Source of the DNA: Candidatus Wolframiiraptor sinensis
GTDB lineage: Archaea; Thermoproteota; Nitrososphaeria_A; Caldarchaeales; Wolframiiraptoraceae
DNA: 64,000 nt
Direction: 5' to 3'
Assembly (NCBI GenBank): GCA_023268255.1
Contig: JALNJX010000002.1
Coordinates: forward strand, 186,001-250,000
The notes under the pieces were generated by a model, which did not search any database, was not told where the DNA came from, and worked only from the letters and a program-made list of their open reading frames with translations. This document shows, piece by piece, positions 1 to 9,165 of the stretch. Within the stretch, counting starts at the first letter, position 1, and the number at the start of each line of letters is the position of its first letter. A program made the position numbers and the translations under genes.

Positions 1-311
1 GCCTTCCTGAACTCCTCGCATGTCGGGTAGCCGCATCCGCCGCAGTTCAGCTCCTTGGGCTTCGAGGACTTCACACCGATAAGGAGAACAGCATCCGATT
101 GCCTCACGTTCTCGGCATCGCGTTGGAAGAACGCTAGGCCTAGCTCGGAGCCCATGCGCTCCATCTCATCAGCCAGCCTCCTGAGATCGCCCTCATCGGA
201 TATTACCAGGATCTCCAGGTCGTCTAGTCCGCGGGTTTTCGGGGCTGTTCTGGCGCTCACACACATGAGGCCTGCGGCCTGGATCACCTGATCCTTCAGC
301 TGGGATCCCAT
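1..311 (-). CDS. DUF2148-type ferredoxin-domain protein (3' end outside window)
   Basis: The protein starts at ATG 311 on the minus strand and reads MGSQLKDQVIQAAGLMCVSA, running off the left edge after about 103 residues. Near the edge it has a cysteine cluster, CGGCGYPTCEEF, typical of the iron-sulfur binding segment in DUF2148 proteins. The N-terminal part (AGLMCVSARTAPKTRG) also fits that family. The biochemical role of the family is not established; a redox role is inferred from the cysteines. It is divergent from the DHH gene and has a TATA-like TTTAATAG about 25 bases upstream of its start. Confidence 0.7.
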   Translation of the reverse strand, partial: MGSQLKDQVIQAAGLMCVSARTAPKTRGLDDLEILVISDEGDLRRLADEMERMGSELGLAFFQRDAENVRQSDAVLLIGVKSSKPKELNCGGCGYPTCEEFRK

Positions 312-333
312 GACCCCATCTCATAACTGCACG

Positions 334-363
334 CTATTAAACGGTTCGCCGCGGACTTTATAG
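334..363. promoter_or_regulatory. Divergent TATA boxes
   Basis: CTTTATAG at 356-363 lies about 28 bases before the DHH gene start at 388. CTATTAAA at 334-341 reads TTTAATAG on the minus strand, about 25 bases before the start at 311. Both spacings fit archaeal promoters with leaderless or nearly leaderless transcripts. Confidence 0.5.
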
Positions 364-387
364 CCGCCGAGCCGAATAATCTAGGCG

Positions 388-1572
388 ATGATGAACCTGG
401 AGTATAGGGAGGCGTTGGGACGGGTTTCCTCGCTACTTAAAGAGTTCCGCGAGGCTCTCCTGATCTTTCACGATGATGCCGATGGCCTTTGCGCCGGAGC
501 AATCCTCTCCCTCCTCTTGGATAGAGTTGGGATATCGCATAGGCTAATATGCGTCGAGAAGCTCTCTCCGGAGATCGTGAAGCTCATACATTCTCGAGGT
601 GAAGGTCTCTATCTTTACGCGGATATAGGCTCGGGTAGGGCCGACCTGATAGCGCGGGCTCTCGAGAGGTTTGGGGGCGCGGCAATAATCCTAGATCACC
701 ACGACCCGGTTGAGGCGGAGCATCCGAGGCTCCTTCACCTGAACCCCGAGCTGTATGGATATGAGGGCGAGAGCGATGTTAGTGGATCAACCGCCGCCTA
801 CCTCTTGGTTAGAGAGGTGCTGGGCGCGCGGGATGCAGCCTGGATGGCCGTGATCGGGTCGGCTGAGATCCCCGGAGAATTGAGGAAGCTGAATAGAATT
901 GCGCTGGAGGACGCCGTGAGCTCTGGAGACGTGGAGGTAGTCGGCGAGGGCAGTGGAGAGAGCTATCAGGTGAAGTTTCTAGGGAAGTCCTGGAAGGAGC
1001 TCTCCTCAACGCTCTCTGCGATCGGGAGCGTGGGATATTATATGCGGGGGCCGCAGGAGGCTGTGAGACACCTTAAGAATAGGATGATCCCGGAGAGCTT
1101 GGCGGCCAAGTTCGAGGATCTGAGGAGGAGGAAGTTCGCTCAAGCCTTCGCCCTCATCGCTAAGACCGGAATGCGGAGGAGCAGATGGGCTCAGTGGTAT
1201 CATCTCGGAGACCTTTTCAAGGGCTTGGGATCAAAGACCATCGGAACATTAACCTCGATGCTCAGCTACAGGAAGAACATCGATCCAGACCGCTACATCA
1301 TAGGCTTCATGAACTTCGAGCCGGAGATCCCGGAGCTCGGGAGAATACATGGCAGCTGGATCAAGTTATCTATCAGGGCGCCGAGGAAGCTCGCGGGCCT
1401 AGTGGAGAGGGGCTCTATGCCGCCGATCTCCGATCTAGCGATAAAGGCTTCCGAGATGGTCGGCGGATCGGCTGATGGGCACAAGTTCGCCGCCTCAGGC
1501 CTCATACCCGCCGGAGCCGAGGATGAATTCATCCGGAGCTTTGACGGCCTCGTGGGCGAGTTTAAGACGTGA
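388..1572 (+). CDS. DHH-family phosphoesterase, archaeal RecJ-like
   Basis: This 394-residue protein has the DHH-superfamily metal site: FHDDADG at residues 27-33, YADIGSG near 78-83 and LDHHDP at 102-107. The C-terminal half carries a DHHA1-like segment, ADGHKFAASGLIP, near residues 361-373. Proteins of this kind are RecJ-like 5'-3' nucleases or related phosphodiesterases, and several archaeal members act with the replication machinery; which applies here cannot be told from motifs. Two ATGs sit at the start (388 and 391), with a TATA box 28 bases upstream, so the message is probably leaderless. Its end overlaps the convergent pantoate kinase gene by 11 bases. Confidence 0.85.
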   Translation: MMNLEYREALGRVSSLLKEFREALLIFHDDADGLCAGAILSLLLDRVGISHRLICVEKLSPEIVKLIHSRGEGLYLYADIGSGRADLIARALERFGGAAIILDHHDPVEAEHPRLLHLNPELYGYEGESDVSGSTAAYLLVREVLGARDAAWMAVIGSAEIPGELRKLNRIALEDAVSSGDVEVVGEGSGESYQVKFLGKSWKELSSTLSAIGSVGYYMRGPQEAVRHLKNRMIPESLAAKFEDLRRRKFAQAFALIAKTGMRRSRWAQWYHLGDLFKGLGSKTIGTLTSMLSYRKNIDPDRYIIGFMNFEPEIPELGRIHGSWIKLSIRAPRKLAGLVERGSMPPISDLAIKASEMVGGSADGHKFAASGLIPAGAEDEFIRSFDGLVGEFKT

Positions 1573-2476
1573 GGGAGGAGCTTATCGAGCTGGCCAGCTC
1601 AAATGTCTTCACCAGATAATCTGGGAAAACTTCCTTGAGCCTCATCACCGCAACCTCCGCATCTTCTTTCAGCGCCAGCGCGTGGCATGCCTCGCCAATC
1701 ATGTTCTGGGCATAGCCGATCAACCGGAGCCTCTCGAGCTCTCTGAAGATCTCCTGAACCCTCTTGGTCGCGAGCCCCGTCTCCAGCGCGAACTCCCTCG
1801 ACTTCTCGAGAAAAATCTCAGGCGTCGGGTTCTCCAAGATCTCGCCGATCTTCCTGTCCCCGACCTCCTCGATCATATCGAGGTCACCTCGGCTCAGTGC
1901 TCTATGAGTCTCAAGCGGGCCGGCGGCCACGACTATGAGGACGGAATTGCGCGGCAGCGGAATGGAGTCAACTCTGAGCTTAGGAGGCGCGCCAGCATTC
2001 AAAACTAGGATTAGGCCATCGGACAGGAAACCGGCCTCGCTATTCAATCCGGTCCCGCACTCGATCTCTATCTCGTGGACGATCCTGCAGGCGTCCATGA
2101 GTGATATTCCGCGGCCAGCTATCCTGAATAATGCTAGGATCGTTGTTAGGGCCAGGGAGGCGCTCGTGCCAAAGCCCATACCTATCGGGACGCCGACGCT
2201 GTGCCTGAGAGCTATCCTCCCCCGAAGGCCTAGGAGCTTTCTCGAGATCTCGGCAGCCCTGCATGACGTCGGATGATCAGCCGCCGCGCCATTAACATAG
2301 ACCTCTACTAGATCGCTTTCCCCGGGATAATATTCCGCATATGTCTCTATTACTCCGGGCAAGGTGAATCCGCCGCCCCTGGCTCCGACCTCCTCTGGAC
2401 TTTCTCCGCGAGTCTTGGGCGAGAAGATGCTTGAGAGCGGGGCTGGAGCCCGAGCATAGCTCCTTTTAGGATTCAA
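1562..2476 (-). CDS. Pantoate kinase (archaeal GHMP kinase)
   Basis: This 304-residue GHMP-superfamily kinase has the glycine/serine ATP-binding motif GVPIGMGFGTSASLAL at residues 95-110. The N-terminal APAPLSSIFSP matches the substrate segment of archaeal pantoate kinases. These enzymes phosphorylate pantoate to 4-phosphopantoate, the archaeal route to coenzyme A, replacing bacterial PanC/PanK order. It follows the ECF-like membrane gene with a 4-base ATGA overlap (2473-2476), so the two are almost certainly co-transcribed and translationally coupled. No key motif is missing. Confidence 0.85.
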   Translation of the reverse strand: MNPKRSYARAPAPLSSIFSPKTRGESPEEVGARGGGFTLPGVIETYAEYYPGESDLVEVYVNGAAADHPTSCRAAEISRKLLGLRGRIALRHSVGVPIGMGFGTSASLALTTILALFRIAGRGISLMDACRIVHEIEIECGTGLNSEAGFLSDGLILVLNAGAPPKLRVDSIPLPRNSVLIVVAAGPLETHRALSRGDLDMIEEVGDRKIGEILENPTPEIFLEKSREFALETGLATKRVQEIFRELERLRLIGYAQNMIGEACHALALKEDAEVAVMRLKEVFPDYLVKTFELASSISSSLTS

Positions 2477-3231
2477 GCTCTCGCACGCTCCTCACCGAGG
2501 ATCACGGAGGCGCTTGGAATGGCTCTTGAGATCGCTTTGAGGATAGGCGGGAGGGGGAATAGGATGAATGGTATCTCCGTCAGGTATGTCCAGAGAAACC
2601 ATCCGAGAGCGAATATCATAGGAGCATTCCTGATTCCTCCGGGCAGGATGAAGAGCTGGCTGTAAGCCCATAAGCCTATGCCGATTATGGCGCTCCCAGC
2701 CATGAGACCTAGGCTTGAGGCCGCCGCGAGACCGAGGAAACTCCTTTGAGCTAGCACGAGCATAATCGTGAACGCTAAAACGATTATCGAGACCGAGAGG
2801 TAGATCAGGGCGGAGAGCTGGTCAATTAGATCTAAGAAGTAGATGGCCACGCATCCCGCAGCCGGTATGAGCTGTATAGATGTTGCGAGGGCCGCGGAGT
2901 TCCTGCCCCTCCATCTCCGAGCGAGCCAGCCCATCAGGTAGAATGCTGTGAAGTTTGCGGGCACGCCCACGGTCAGGCTCAAGATCGGGTTCCCGTGGAT
3001 CATCATATCGCTTATGAATATGCCTATGGCCGCGCCTATCCCGCCAATCCTCGGCGAGAAGAGTATCGAGAAGATCGCGGGCACGATCACGGATGGCCAG
3101 AAGCGGACGGTCCCAAAAACCGGCGCAAATATCCCTAGATAGGTTAGGTAGCCTAGGGCCGCATAGAGGGCGGCGCATACCGATGTAAGGGAGGCCTCGA
3201 GACCGGGCTTAACACCGTTTCTGCTGAGCAT
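2473..3231 (-). CDS. ECF-transporter S-component-like membrane protein
   Basis: The 252-residue protein is almost wholly hydrophobic with about six membrane segments. The N-terminal region (FAPVFGTVRFWPSVIVPAIF, then GIGAAIGIFISDM) resembles substrate-binding S components of energy-coupling-factor vitamin transporters, where a short loop and an early G/A-rich helix contact the T component. No ABC or T component is present nearby, so it would need a shared energising module elsewhere. Its stop overlaps the pantoate kinase start, so import of a coenzyme A precursor such as pantoate or pantothenate is a reasonable guess. The substrate is not shown by the sequence. Confidence 0.6.
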   Translation of the reverse strand: MLSRNGVKPGLEASLTSVCAALYAALGYLTYLGIFAPVFGTVRFWPSVIVPAIFSILFSPRIGGIGAAIGIFISDMMIHGNPILSLTVGVPANFTAFYLMGWLARRWRGRNSAALATSIQLIPAAGCVAIYFLDLIDQLSALIYLSVSIIVLAFTIMLVLAQRSFLGLAAASSLGLMAGSAIIGIGLWAYSQLFILPGGIRNAPMIFALGWFLWTYLTEIPFILFPLPPILKAISRAIPSASVILGEERARA

Positions 3232-3306
3232 AATGCCGGATCCCCCGCGCAGACTTTTCCGCCTCCCCTAGAGGGGCTGCCTAGATAAGTATTGCATCTT
3301 GGAAAT

Positions 3307-3330
3307 CAATATTAGTCAATACTGATATTG
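3307..3330. promoter_or_regulatory. Palindromic operator before AbrB-PhoU gene
   Basis: CAATATTAGT (3307-3316) and ACTGATATTG (3321-3330) form an inverted repeat with 9 of 10 pairs matching and a 4-base centre. It ends 8 bases before the start at 3339, a position where a bound dimer would block initiation. The gene it precedes encodes an AbrB-type DNA-binding domain, so autoregulation is likely but inferred. Confidence 0.5.
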
Positions 3331-3338
3331 AGTGAGCG

Positions 3339-4301
3339 ATGACGCAGGAGCAAGAGGGCAGGGTCCTGCGAAGCATCATGAGGAGCGGCGGATCTCTCGT
3401 GGTCAGTCTTCCGAAGAGCTGGGTGGAGGCTATCGGGCTTGGCGAAGGCGATTACCTCGTCGTGGAGATCGCCGGAAACTCCCTTATCATCTCGCCGACC
3501 GGCGTTGAGAGGGAGAGCGAGGTTAAGCTGAAGTTCGAGTCAGATACTCGATCGCTCGTGGATAAGATTGTAGCCGCCTATCTCATGGGCTATGACTCGA
3601 TGCGCATAAACTTCCCCCAGCATGTAAAGGAAGTTCTCGAGAGCGAGCTCTTCTACCTGAAGGAGAGGCTCATGGGCCTCGAGATAGTCGAGTCTGCGGA
3701 GTCAACGTTGCTGCTCAGGATGGTTATAGACCCGCTGGAGCTCAAGCCCTCCGAGGTTCTAAGAAGAATGTGGAAGCTCTCGGATGATATGCTGAGATAC
3801 TCCTTCAGCCCCGCTGGCGATAAAGGCTTGGAGACCTCCGGCCTTCTCGAGAAGATCGAGGATGACATGGATAGGCTATACTTCTACATGGTCAGGACAC
3901 TGAGGAAAAGTCTCGCGAACCCGGCACTAGCAGTCCTCCTAGGCCTCACGAGCGTCGAAATCCTCGATTATAGGCTGGCGGCGTATTTTCTCGAGAATAT
4001 AGCCGATAAGGCATTTGAAGTCTCGGGCTTAATCTCGGGCGGCGGTAAGACTGCGGAGAGCGCACTTCACGCCGGCAAGGTCTCGGAGATACTCTTAGCG
4101 AACCATAAGCTCGCGATGGAGGCGTTTCTGAATAGGAGGCTCGAAGTTATACCGCAGATGAAGAAGAATCTGGAGATCCTGACTAAGCTACTGACCCCTC
4201 CAAAGCTCGCAGTCGAGCAGCTCCGGATAAGAGACGCAGTTCTCGGAATCGCGGACATGCAGTATGATATAGCCAACTTAGCTATCCCCAGGCTCGCTTA
4301 G
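3339..4301 (+). CDS. AbrB-PhoU fusion regulator
   Basis: This 320-residue protein begins with an AbrB/SpoVT swapped-hairpin DNA-binding domain (residues about 9-50: VLRSIMRSGGSLVVSLPKSW, then GEGDYLVVEI). A helical region from about 60 to the end fits the PhoU family. Such AbrB-PhoU fusions are common in archaea and are annotated as phosphate uptake regulators. No pst transporter is next to it, so the regulated genes are unknown. A near-perfect palindrome sits just before the start. The stop overlaps the convergent aRF1 gene by 4 bases. Confidence 0.8.
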   Translation: MTQEQEGRVLRSIMRSGGSLVVSLPKSWVEAIGLGEGDYLVVEIAGNSLIISPTGVERESEVKLKFESDTRSLVDKIVAAYLMGYDSMRINFPQHVKEVLESELFYLKERLMGLEIVESAESTLLLRMVIDPLELKPSEVLRRMWKLSDDMLRYSFSPAGDKGLETSGLLEKIEDDMDRLYFYMVRTLRKSLANPALAVLLGLTSVEILDYRLAAYFLENIADKAFEVSGLISGGGKTAESALHAGKVSEILLANHKLAMEAFLNRRLEVIPQMKKNLEILTKLLTPPKLAVEQLRIRDAVLGIADMQYDIANLAIPRLA

Positions 4302-5569
4302 CCGCCGTAGCCCTTCAGGAAGCCCGCGACCCCCCCGAGGCTCTTAAGCATGGCACCCTCTTCATGATCCGATGAGATGAGCTCCACCTTGACTCCCGCT
4401 TTCTCGGCCTCCTCGATGTAGAAGTCCACGAGAGGCTGCTCCCCGGAGACTTGGAGAGATCGCTGGCCACACCTCTCGCAGGGCTTCGCCAGCATCTCGG
4501 GAAGCCTTGAGATCTTCTCATCCTCGCTGAGGGTGTACTCGTATTCCGCGCCGCAGTTACCGCATTTCACTATAACTCTATACTTATCGAGATCCTCCGA
4601 GAGGAGTAGGAGCTCGAGCATCCCGCTTCCCATGGCTCTTAGAATCTCCTTCTCCCCATAGACGGCTCTTGAGTTCTCCCTCGCTATCTCGTCCATCAGC
4701 TTTCTGACGAGCTTCTGCTCCTCGACGAGCCTGAGCTCTCTCAGGAAGTCCTCGGCCTTCCTTATCGCCTCCCTCACCCCCTCCTCGCCCGAGTAAGAAG
4801 TATCGACTATGTGGATCTTGTCCCGGAGCGTGTAATGGAGATATCCCTTCTCGACAAACACCTCCTTAGTTGGGCCTGGACCCGCGACTATCACGCCCTT
4901 CAGGCCAGGCTCTTTGAGAAGGATCTCGTTTGCGTGTGCGGCGACACGCTTATAATACTCGTTTAGGTTCATCTCCCTCAGCCTCTCAAATCTTCGGGCT
5001 GACTGTCCTCCGGCGTGATGCTTCCCCGGAACTCCTGATGTAAACTTCTTCAGCTCGACTATCCTCCTCCCCCTCACCACTGCAACCGCCGCCTCCTCAT
5101 TATCTATTACGAGAACCCCGTAGACGTCCTTTTCCTTGAGAAGCTCCTTCAACGGCTCGAGGTAAAACTTGCTATCGCATCGATATAGCAGGAGGTTTAT
5201 CGGCTCAGGCGGGATGATGTGGTAAACCTCAATCTTCTCGGTTCCGGCTCCGCCATCCTGAGGAATGGCTCCGCTGAATATCACGAGCCCCGTTGGGCCC
5301 GCGCGATCGAATAGCTTGAGCCTCTGAATCGCGCTCTCGATCGCGTCCTGTACGTTCTTTCTCGTGCTCTTCGACTTTATGTTAGCCGCAGTCGAATACT
5401 CCTGCCTGAGATATCCTACGACGTCAGAGATAGGCTTATTCGGCGGAATATAGAGCGAGATTAGCTCTGTTCCCCTGCCCTCCTTCGACTCGAGCTCCTT
5501 AATCAGCTTCTTGAACCTGTATAAGCTAACATAATCCTTTCTGCTAAAGCTCAACTCACCGCTACTCAT
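4298..5569 (-). CDS. prf1: Peptide chain release factor aRF1
   Basis: This 423-residue protein is the archaeal class I release factor, which reads all three stop codons and triggers peptide release on the ribosome. It has the stop-codon recognition motif NIKS at residues 63-66 (in the sequence TAANIKS), YRCDSKF at 128-134, and the catalytic GGQ at 186-188 in KHHAGGQSARR. The C-terminal domain carries a minidomain with two CxxC pairs (CGNCGAEYEY and CERCGQRS), probably zinc-binding as in many archaeal members. Length and motifs are complete. Confidence 0.97.
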   Translation of the reverse strand: MSSGELSFSRKDYVSLYRFKKLIKELESKEGRGTELISLYIPPNKPISDVVGYLRQEYSTAANIKSKSTRKNVQDAIESAIQRLKLFDRAGPTGLVIFSGAIPQDGGAGTEKIEVYHIIPPEPINLLLYRCDSKFYLEPLKELLKEKDVYGVLVIDNEEAAVAVVRGRRIVELKKFTSGVPGKHHAGGQSARRFERLREMNLNEYYKRVAAHANEILLKEPGLKGVIVAGPGPTKEVFVEKGYLHYTLRDKIHIVDTSYSGEEGVREAIRKAEDFLRELRLVEEQKLVRKLMDEIARENSRAVYGEKEILRAMGSGMLELLLLSEDLDKYRVIVKCGNCGAEYEYTLSEDEKISRLPEMLAKPCERCGQRSLQVSGEQPLVDFYIEEAEKAGVKVELISSDHEEGAMLKSLGGVAGFLKGYGG

Positions 5570-5674
5570 GGATATTCACCCCTAACCTCGCGAGGTAGTC
5601 AAAAGCGATGGGGTGGGGGCGTGAAAAACCTTCTCAAGGGCCTAGTTATGGGCTTCTCGGGCCTGTTAAAATGT

Positions 5675-6283
5675 TTATCGGGCCTCGCCGGACTCCAGAA
5701 ACTTGAGCAGGCCGTCTAGCTCGCCCGATCTCTCCAGCTCAGCTATCCAGTCTATCTCCTGATCCAGCTGCTTGAGACCCACTATCCCGCGTGATCTAAT
5801 CACTTCGGCAGCTCTTCTCGCGAGAAGCTCGAGATCGCCGCCGGTTGCGTCCAGCTGGATTACTCTCCTCCTCCCGAACCTCTGAATCGCCTCGACGAGG
5901 GGCTGATCTATAAGCTCCGCTGAGACATTTTCTCTAATCTTTTCATCCGAGTATCCTCTGGCCCTGAGAATGCTTAGTAGTGCTGTTGGCCTCATTCTAA
6001 GGACTATTGCGCATGAGACCTTAATGCCGCGGGGCTTGAAGGCGTAAACAGAGGCCAATACCCCACCCATTCTCAGCTCGGAGCCCGCTGCCGCCGAGAG
6101 CCTCCTGAGATCTACGAGATAAGCCTTGGACTTTTCATCATAGCCTGTATGAAGCCCTCTCATCTCCACCAACTCGGGGACATCGATGAATTTGAGATCG
6201 AGGAAGCCGGCGAGAGCTTTACCGAACATAGTCTTGCCGACACCGGCCACACCCAAGACGAGAATCACAAGACCTCTCCGCAA
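5675..6283 (-). CDS. AK6/Fap7-like adenylate kinase family protein
   Basis: This 202-residue P-loop protein has Walker A GVAGVGKT at residues 11-18. The following segment (LDLKFIDVPELVEMRGLHTG) matches the AK6/Fap7 type of adenylate kinase rather than the canonical Adk. In eukaryotes and archaea Fap7-like enzymes act both as nucleotide kinases and in small-subunit ribosome maturation. The protein is longer than the usual 170-190 residues, with a helical tail (residues about 165-202). Either kinase or ribosome-assembly function is possible; I favour the AK6 family call only. Confidence 0.7.
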   Translation of the reverse strand: MRRGLVILVLGVAGVGKTMFGKALAGFLDLKFIDVPELVEMRGLHTGYDEKSKAYLVDLRRLSAAAGSELRMGGVLASVYAFKPRGIKVSCAIVLRMRPTALLSILRARGYSDEKIRENVSAELIDQPLVEAIQRFGRRRVIQLDATGGDLELLARRAAEVIRSRGIVGLKQLDQEIDWIAELERSGELDGLLKFLESGEAR

Positions 6284-6356
6284 ACAGTATCAAGCCCTAG
6301 AAGGGAACTGGAGGGGTTAAATCTTTCCCGAGACCTATAGTATTCTGAGATCGCTT

Positions 6357-7340
6357 ATGCCGGAGCTTAGGATCGATCCATTATCCGGTAGGCTTGTATC
6401 TTATGCTCCTGAGCGGGCTAAGAGACCTCATGAAGTCGGGCCGCAGGCTCCGAGGCTTCTCGATGATCCGGCTAGATGCCCATTCTGCCCCGGGAAAGAG
6501 GAAGTGCTATCTCCGGCGACCCTCGTCTTGGCCAGGGCTGGAGCTTGCGTGAGGTTTGATCGTGAGAGCGGCGATAAAAGGATCAGAGAATGGCTCGTAA
6601 AATGCATACCGAATCTCTATCCAGTATTCTCGGCGGAGGATGCGCTCAGGGGCGAGCATGGTCTCGAGAAATCTCCAGGGCTGCATGAAGCCGTGATAGA
6701 CTCTCCCGATCATGAGGCCGATCCATGGTCCCTCACGATAATGCAGCTCCAGTATCTCTTGGTGACGCTCAGGGAGAGACTCAGCCAGCTCGAGAAAGAT
6801 GAATTTAGCTATGCTTGCTTTGGCAAGAATCATGGACCATATTCCGGCGCATCGCTGAGGCACCCGCACAGCCACATCATCGCATCATCGATTACGCCGC
6901 CGCTCCTGAGAAGAGAGTCGGAAGCCCTCCGGGCAGGCAACTGCATATTATGCCGGGATAGGGATCCGGCTAGAACCCTGATCTCGACCGGGGGCTTCAT
7001 CGCGATATGCCCATGGGCCAGCAGAGAGCCCTATGAGATCATGGTTTATCCGAAGAATCATCGCCAGAGATTCACGGAGCTCGACGACGCCGAGCTGCTG
7101 GAGCTCGCGAGCATGCTCTCAACGCTCTTCAAGGCGCTGAAAATAATTCTAGAGAACCCCTCATTCAATCTAGCACTCCACACAAGACCCATGGATGCAG
7201 ACGACTTTCACTGGCACATAGAGATAGTTCCGAGGATTCTCGTGCCAATGGTCGCCGAGATCGGGCTCGGCATATACGTGAACACCATGCTCCCGGAGAA
7301 ATCAGCCGAGGAACTCAAAGAAGCAATAAAGCGGATATGA
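6357..7340 (+). CDS. galT: Galactose-1-phosphate uridylyltransferase-like protein
   Basis: The 327-residue protein has the GalT layout: zinc-ligand CPFC at 41-44, a second CILC near 197-200, the active-site HPHSH at 169-173, and a C-terminal HWHIEIVPR segment. GalT transfers UMP between UDP-glucose and galactose-1-phosphate in the Leloir pathway. The canonical HPHGQ is replaced by HPHSH, so the last position is His instead of Gln; this could indicate a related nucleotidylyltransferase. No other Leloir gene is adjacent. The start at 6357 is the only early ATG in frame. Confidence 0.8.
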   Translation: MPELRIDPLSGRLVSYAPERAKRPHEVGPQAPRLLDDPARCPFCPGKEEVLSPATLVLARAGACVRFDRESGDKRIREWLVKCIPNLYPVFSAEDALRGEHGLEKSPGLHEAVIDSPDHEADPWSLTIMQLQYLLVTLRERLSQLEKDEFSYACFGKNHGPYSGASLRHPHSHIIASSITPPLLRRESEALRAGNCILCRDRDPARTLISTGGFIAICPWASREPYEIMVYPKNHRQRFTELDDAELLELASMLSTLFKALKIILENPSFNLALHTRPMDADDFHWHIEIVPRILVPMVAEIGLGIYVNTMLPEKSAEELKEAIKRI

Positions 7341-7633
7341 ACGTGGCAGCTGTACGCGCATCAATAGGCTACAGGAGGAAATCCAAGTATTCCAGGAGAG
7401 ATGTTACGTATATCATGCGATTAAGGCGATGGTGCTCTCGAGGAGTTGATGATGCAATGGCCGGCTCAGCCGAGAGGAGGTCCGCTCATAGGCCCCCCGA
7501 AGCCTCAGCCGCGACGTTCAATCCTCATTGCCTCTAGCCGCGCTAGAAAAACCCCGAAAGCTAGAGAAAAATCTAGCGCCGCGAAGCGCGCGAAAAGGTT
7601 AATGAGAGCTTGACCAGAAGCCTATTAAATGGT

Positions 7634-7718
7634 GCGGGGGTAGCCAAGCCTGGTCAAAGGCGCAGGGCTTAGGACCCTGTCCCGTAGGGGTTCGTGGGTT
7701 CAAATCCCACCCCCCGCA
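7634..7718 (+). tRNA. tRNA-Leu (anticodon UAG)
   Basis: GCGGGGG at 7634-7640 pairs with CCCCCGC at 7711-7717, followed by discriminator A. The anticodon stem CAGGG/CCCTG encloses CTTAGGA with anticodon TAG at 7670-7672. A long variable arm and the T arm GTGGG-TTCAAAT-CCCAC complete a class II leucine tRNA. CCA is not encoded and no intron is seen. It is nearly identical to tRNA-Leu(GAG) at 36960 outside the anticodon arm. Confidence 0.97.
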
Positions 7719-7834
7719 TCGCTTTCAAGACATGTGTCATTGTTATCGGCGGTGAGCCGGCGGAGTTCTTGGCCAATGAGCTAGAGCTTCTGAGAAAAGG
7801 TTTATCACCGCTATATGCGCCGAGCTCTGATCGA

Positions 7835-9090
7835 ATGAGGATCGCTATTCCGGATATTGCGTGGGGCGATTCTAGGGAGAGGGTTCTCGAGTTTCCGGAT
7901 GGATGGAGCGTCAATGTTTACCGGATGAGGGCTTATGATGAGAGGCCCATTAACGCGGAGGATATAATCCGGGCTTTGAGGAGCCCCGTTGGGTCTAGCC
8001 GCTGCGGCGGCTTGCGGAGGGCAGAGAAGAAGTCGTCGTGGTGTTTGACGATCATACTAGGCCCACGAGGGTTATGCCGATAGCCGAGGCCATCCTGAGG
8101 GAGCTAAAGCTCGCGGGAATATCACCTGATCATATCAGATTCATTGCGGCGACGGGAGCTCATGGGGCCATGAGCAGGATCGACTTCTCGAAGAAGCTCG
8201 GGGAGGAGATTCTGGAGGAGTATCCGGTCTACAATCATAATCCTTTTCACGGCTGCGATCACATCGGCGAGACGAGGCATGGGACGCCCGTGGAGGTTAA
8301 TGGCGAGTACCTCTCATGCGATCTGAAGATAGCCGTGGGATGCATACTGCCCCATCCGATGTTCGGATTCGGCGGAGGTCCTAAGATAATCCTGCCTGGA
8401 ATGGCATCGATAAACGCTATAAGCCATAATCATGGCTCGGTCGGCGGCTATGTTGCAGGAGCAAAGCCTCATCCATCGACGGGCTGGGGGAGCGTTGAGA
8501 GCAATATTCTATTAGAGGATGCATGGGACTTTGCCAAGATTTCTGGACTCGACTTCAAGGTGGACGTGATAATTAACGGATTCAATGATTCGACGCGCAT
8601 CTTCTGCGGCGACGTGATGGCCAAGTACCGGATGGGAGTTGAATGCGCGAGGACAATGTATTCCAGCAAGGTCCCCGAAAAATACGATGTGCTGGTCCTG
8701 AATGCTTCATCGAAGTCGAATGAGGCTGTTCTGGCTCTGTCCGCCTGGGGCCGATGCATCAAGCCGGGAGCGATCGTGATAATGATCGCGGATGACCCGC
8801 GCGGCCAAGTAACCCATTACGCCTATGGAAAATTCGGGAAAAGGAGGGGAGGAACGATATTCAATCCGCCCGGGAAGCTCGGCCACGTCGGAAAGCTGAT
8901 AGTGTATTCGAGATATCCTGAGGCTGATCCCCAGCTTCCGATAGCCGCGGAGAAGATGGAGTGGATTAGGGATTGGGGCGAGGTGTTGGAGGAGGCGATG
9001 TCCGCCGCCGGGAGAAGAGATCTAAGAGCCGCGATAATACCGAACGCGGATATCCAGTGCCCTGAGGATGCTCTTTTGCGCATGAGATAA
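7835..9090 (+). pseudogene. LarA-like nickel lactate racemase family (DUF2088), frameshifted
   Basis: Two overlapping reading frames make one LarA-like protein. The first (from ATG 7835: MRIAIPDIAWGDS ... INAEDIIRALRSPVGS) ends in nonsense after about 7995. The second resumes in the next frame with LAEGREEVVVVFDDHTRPTR and runs intact to 9090, including GAHGAMSRIDF and CGDHIGETRHG-like segments (actual CDHIGETRHG). The length from 7835 to 9090 is not a multiple of three, which fits loss of one base near 7995-8000. LarA enzymes racemise lactate or related hydroxyacids with a nickel-pincer cofactor; the true substrate is unknown. Promoter-like TTTAT and TATAT precede 7835. It may be a decayed gene or a sequence error. 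Confidence 0.75.
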
Positions 9091-9165
9091 TTCTCCGGTA
9101 ATACTCCCTCTTTGGCGCTTGGGGAGGCGCTATATCCGGGCTCCCGGCACCATCTTAAGAGCAGC

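Noticed and set aside
1475-2008. 177-codon plus-strand frame over the pantoate kinase gene
   Set aside because: Lies antisense to a clear GHMP kinase and has no recognisable features.
7337-7537. 66-codon frame after galT
   Set aside because: No motif, unlike neighbours in composition of residues, and no promoter or ribosome site; treated as non-coding.
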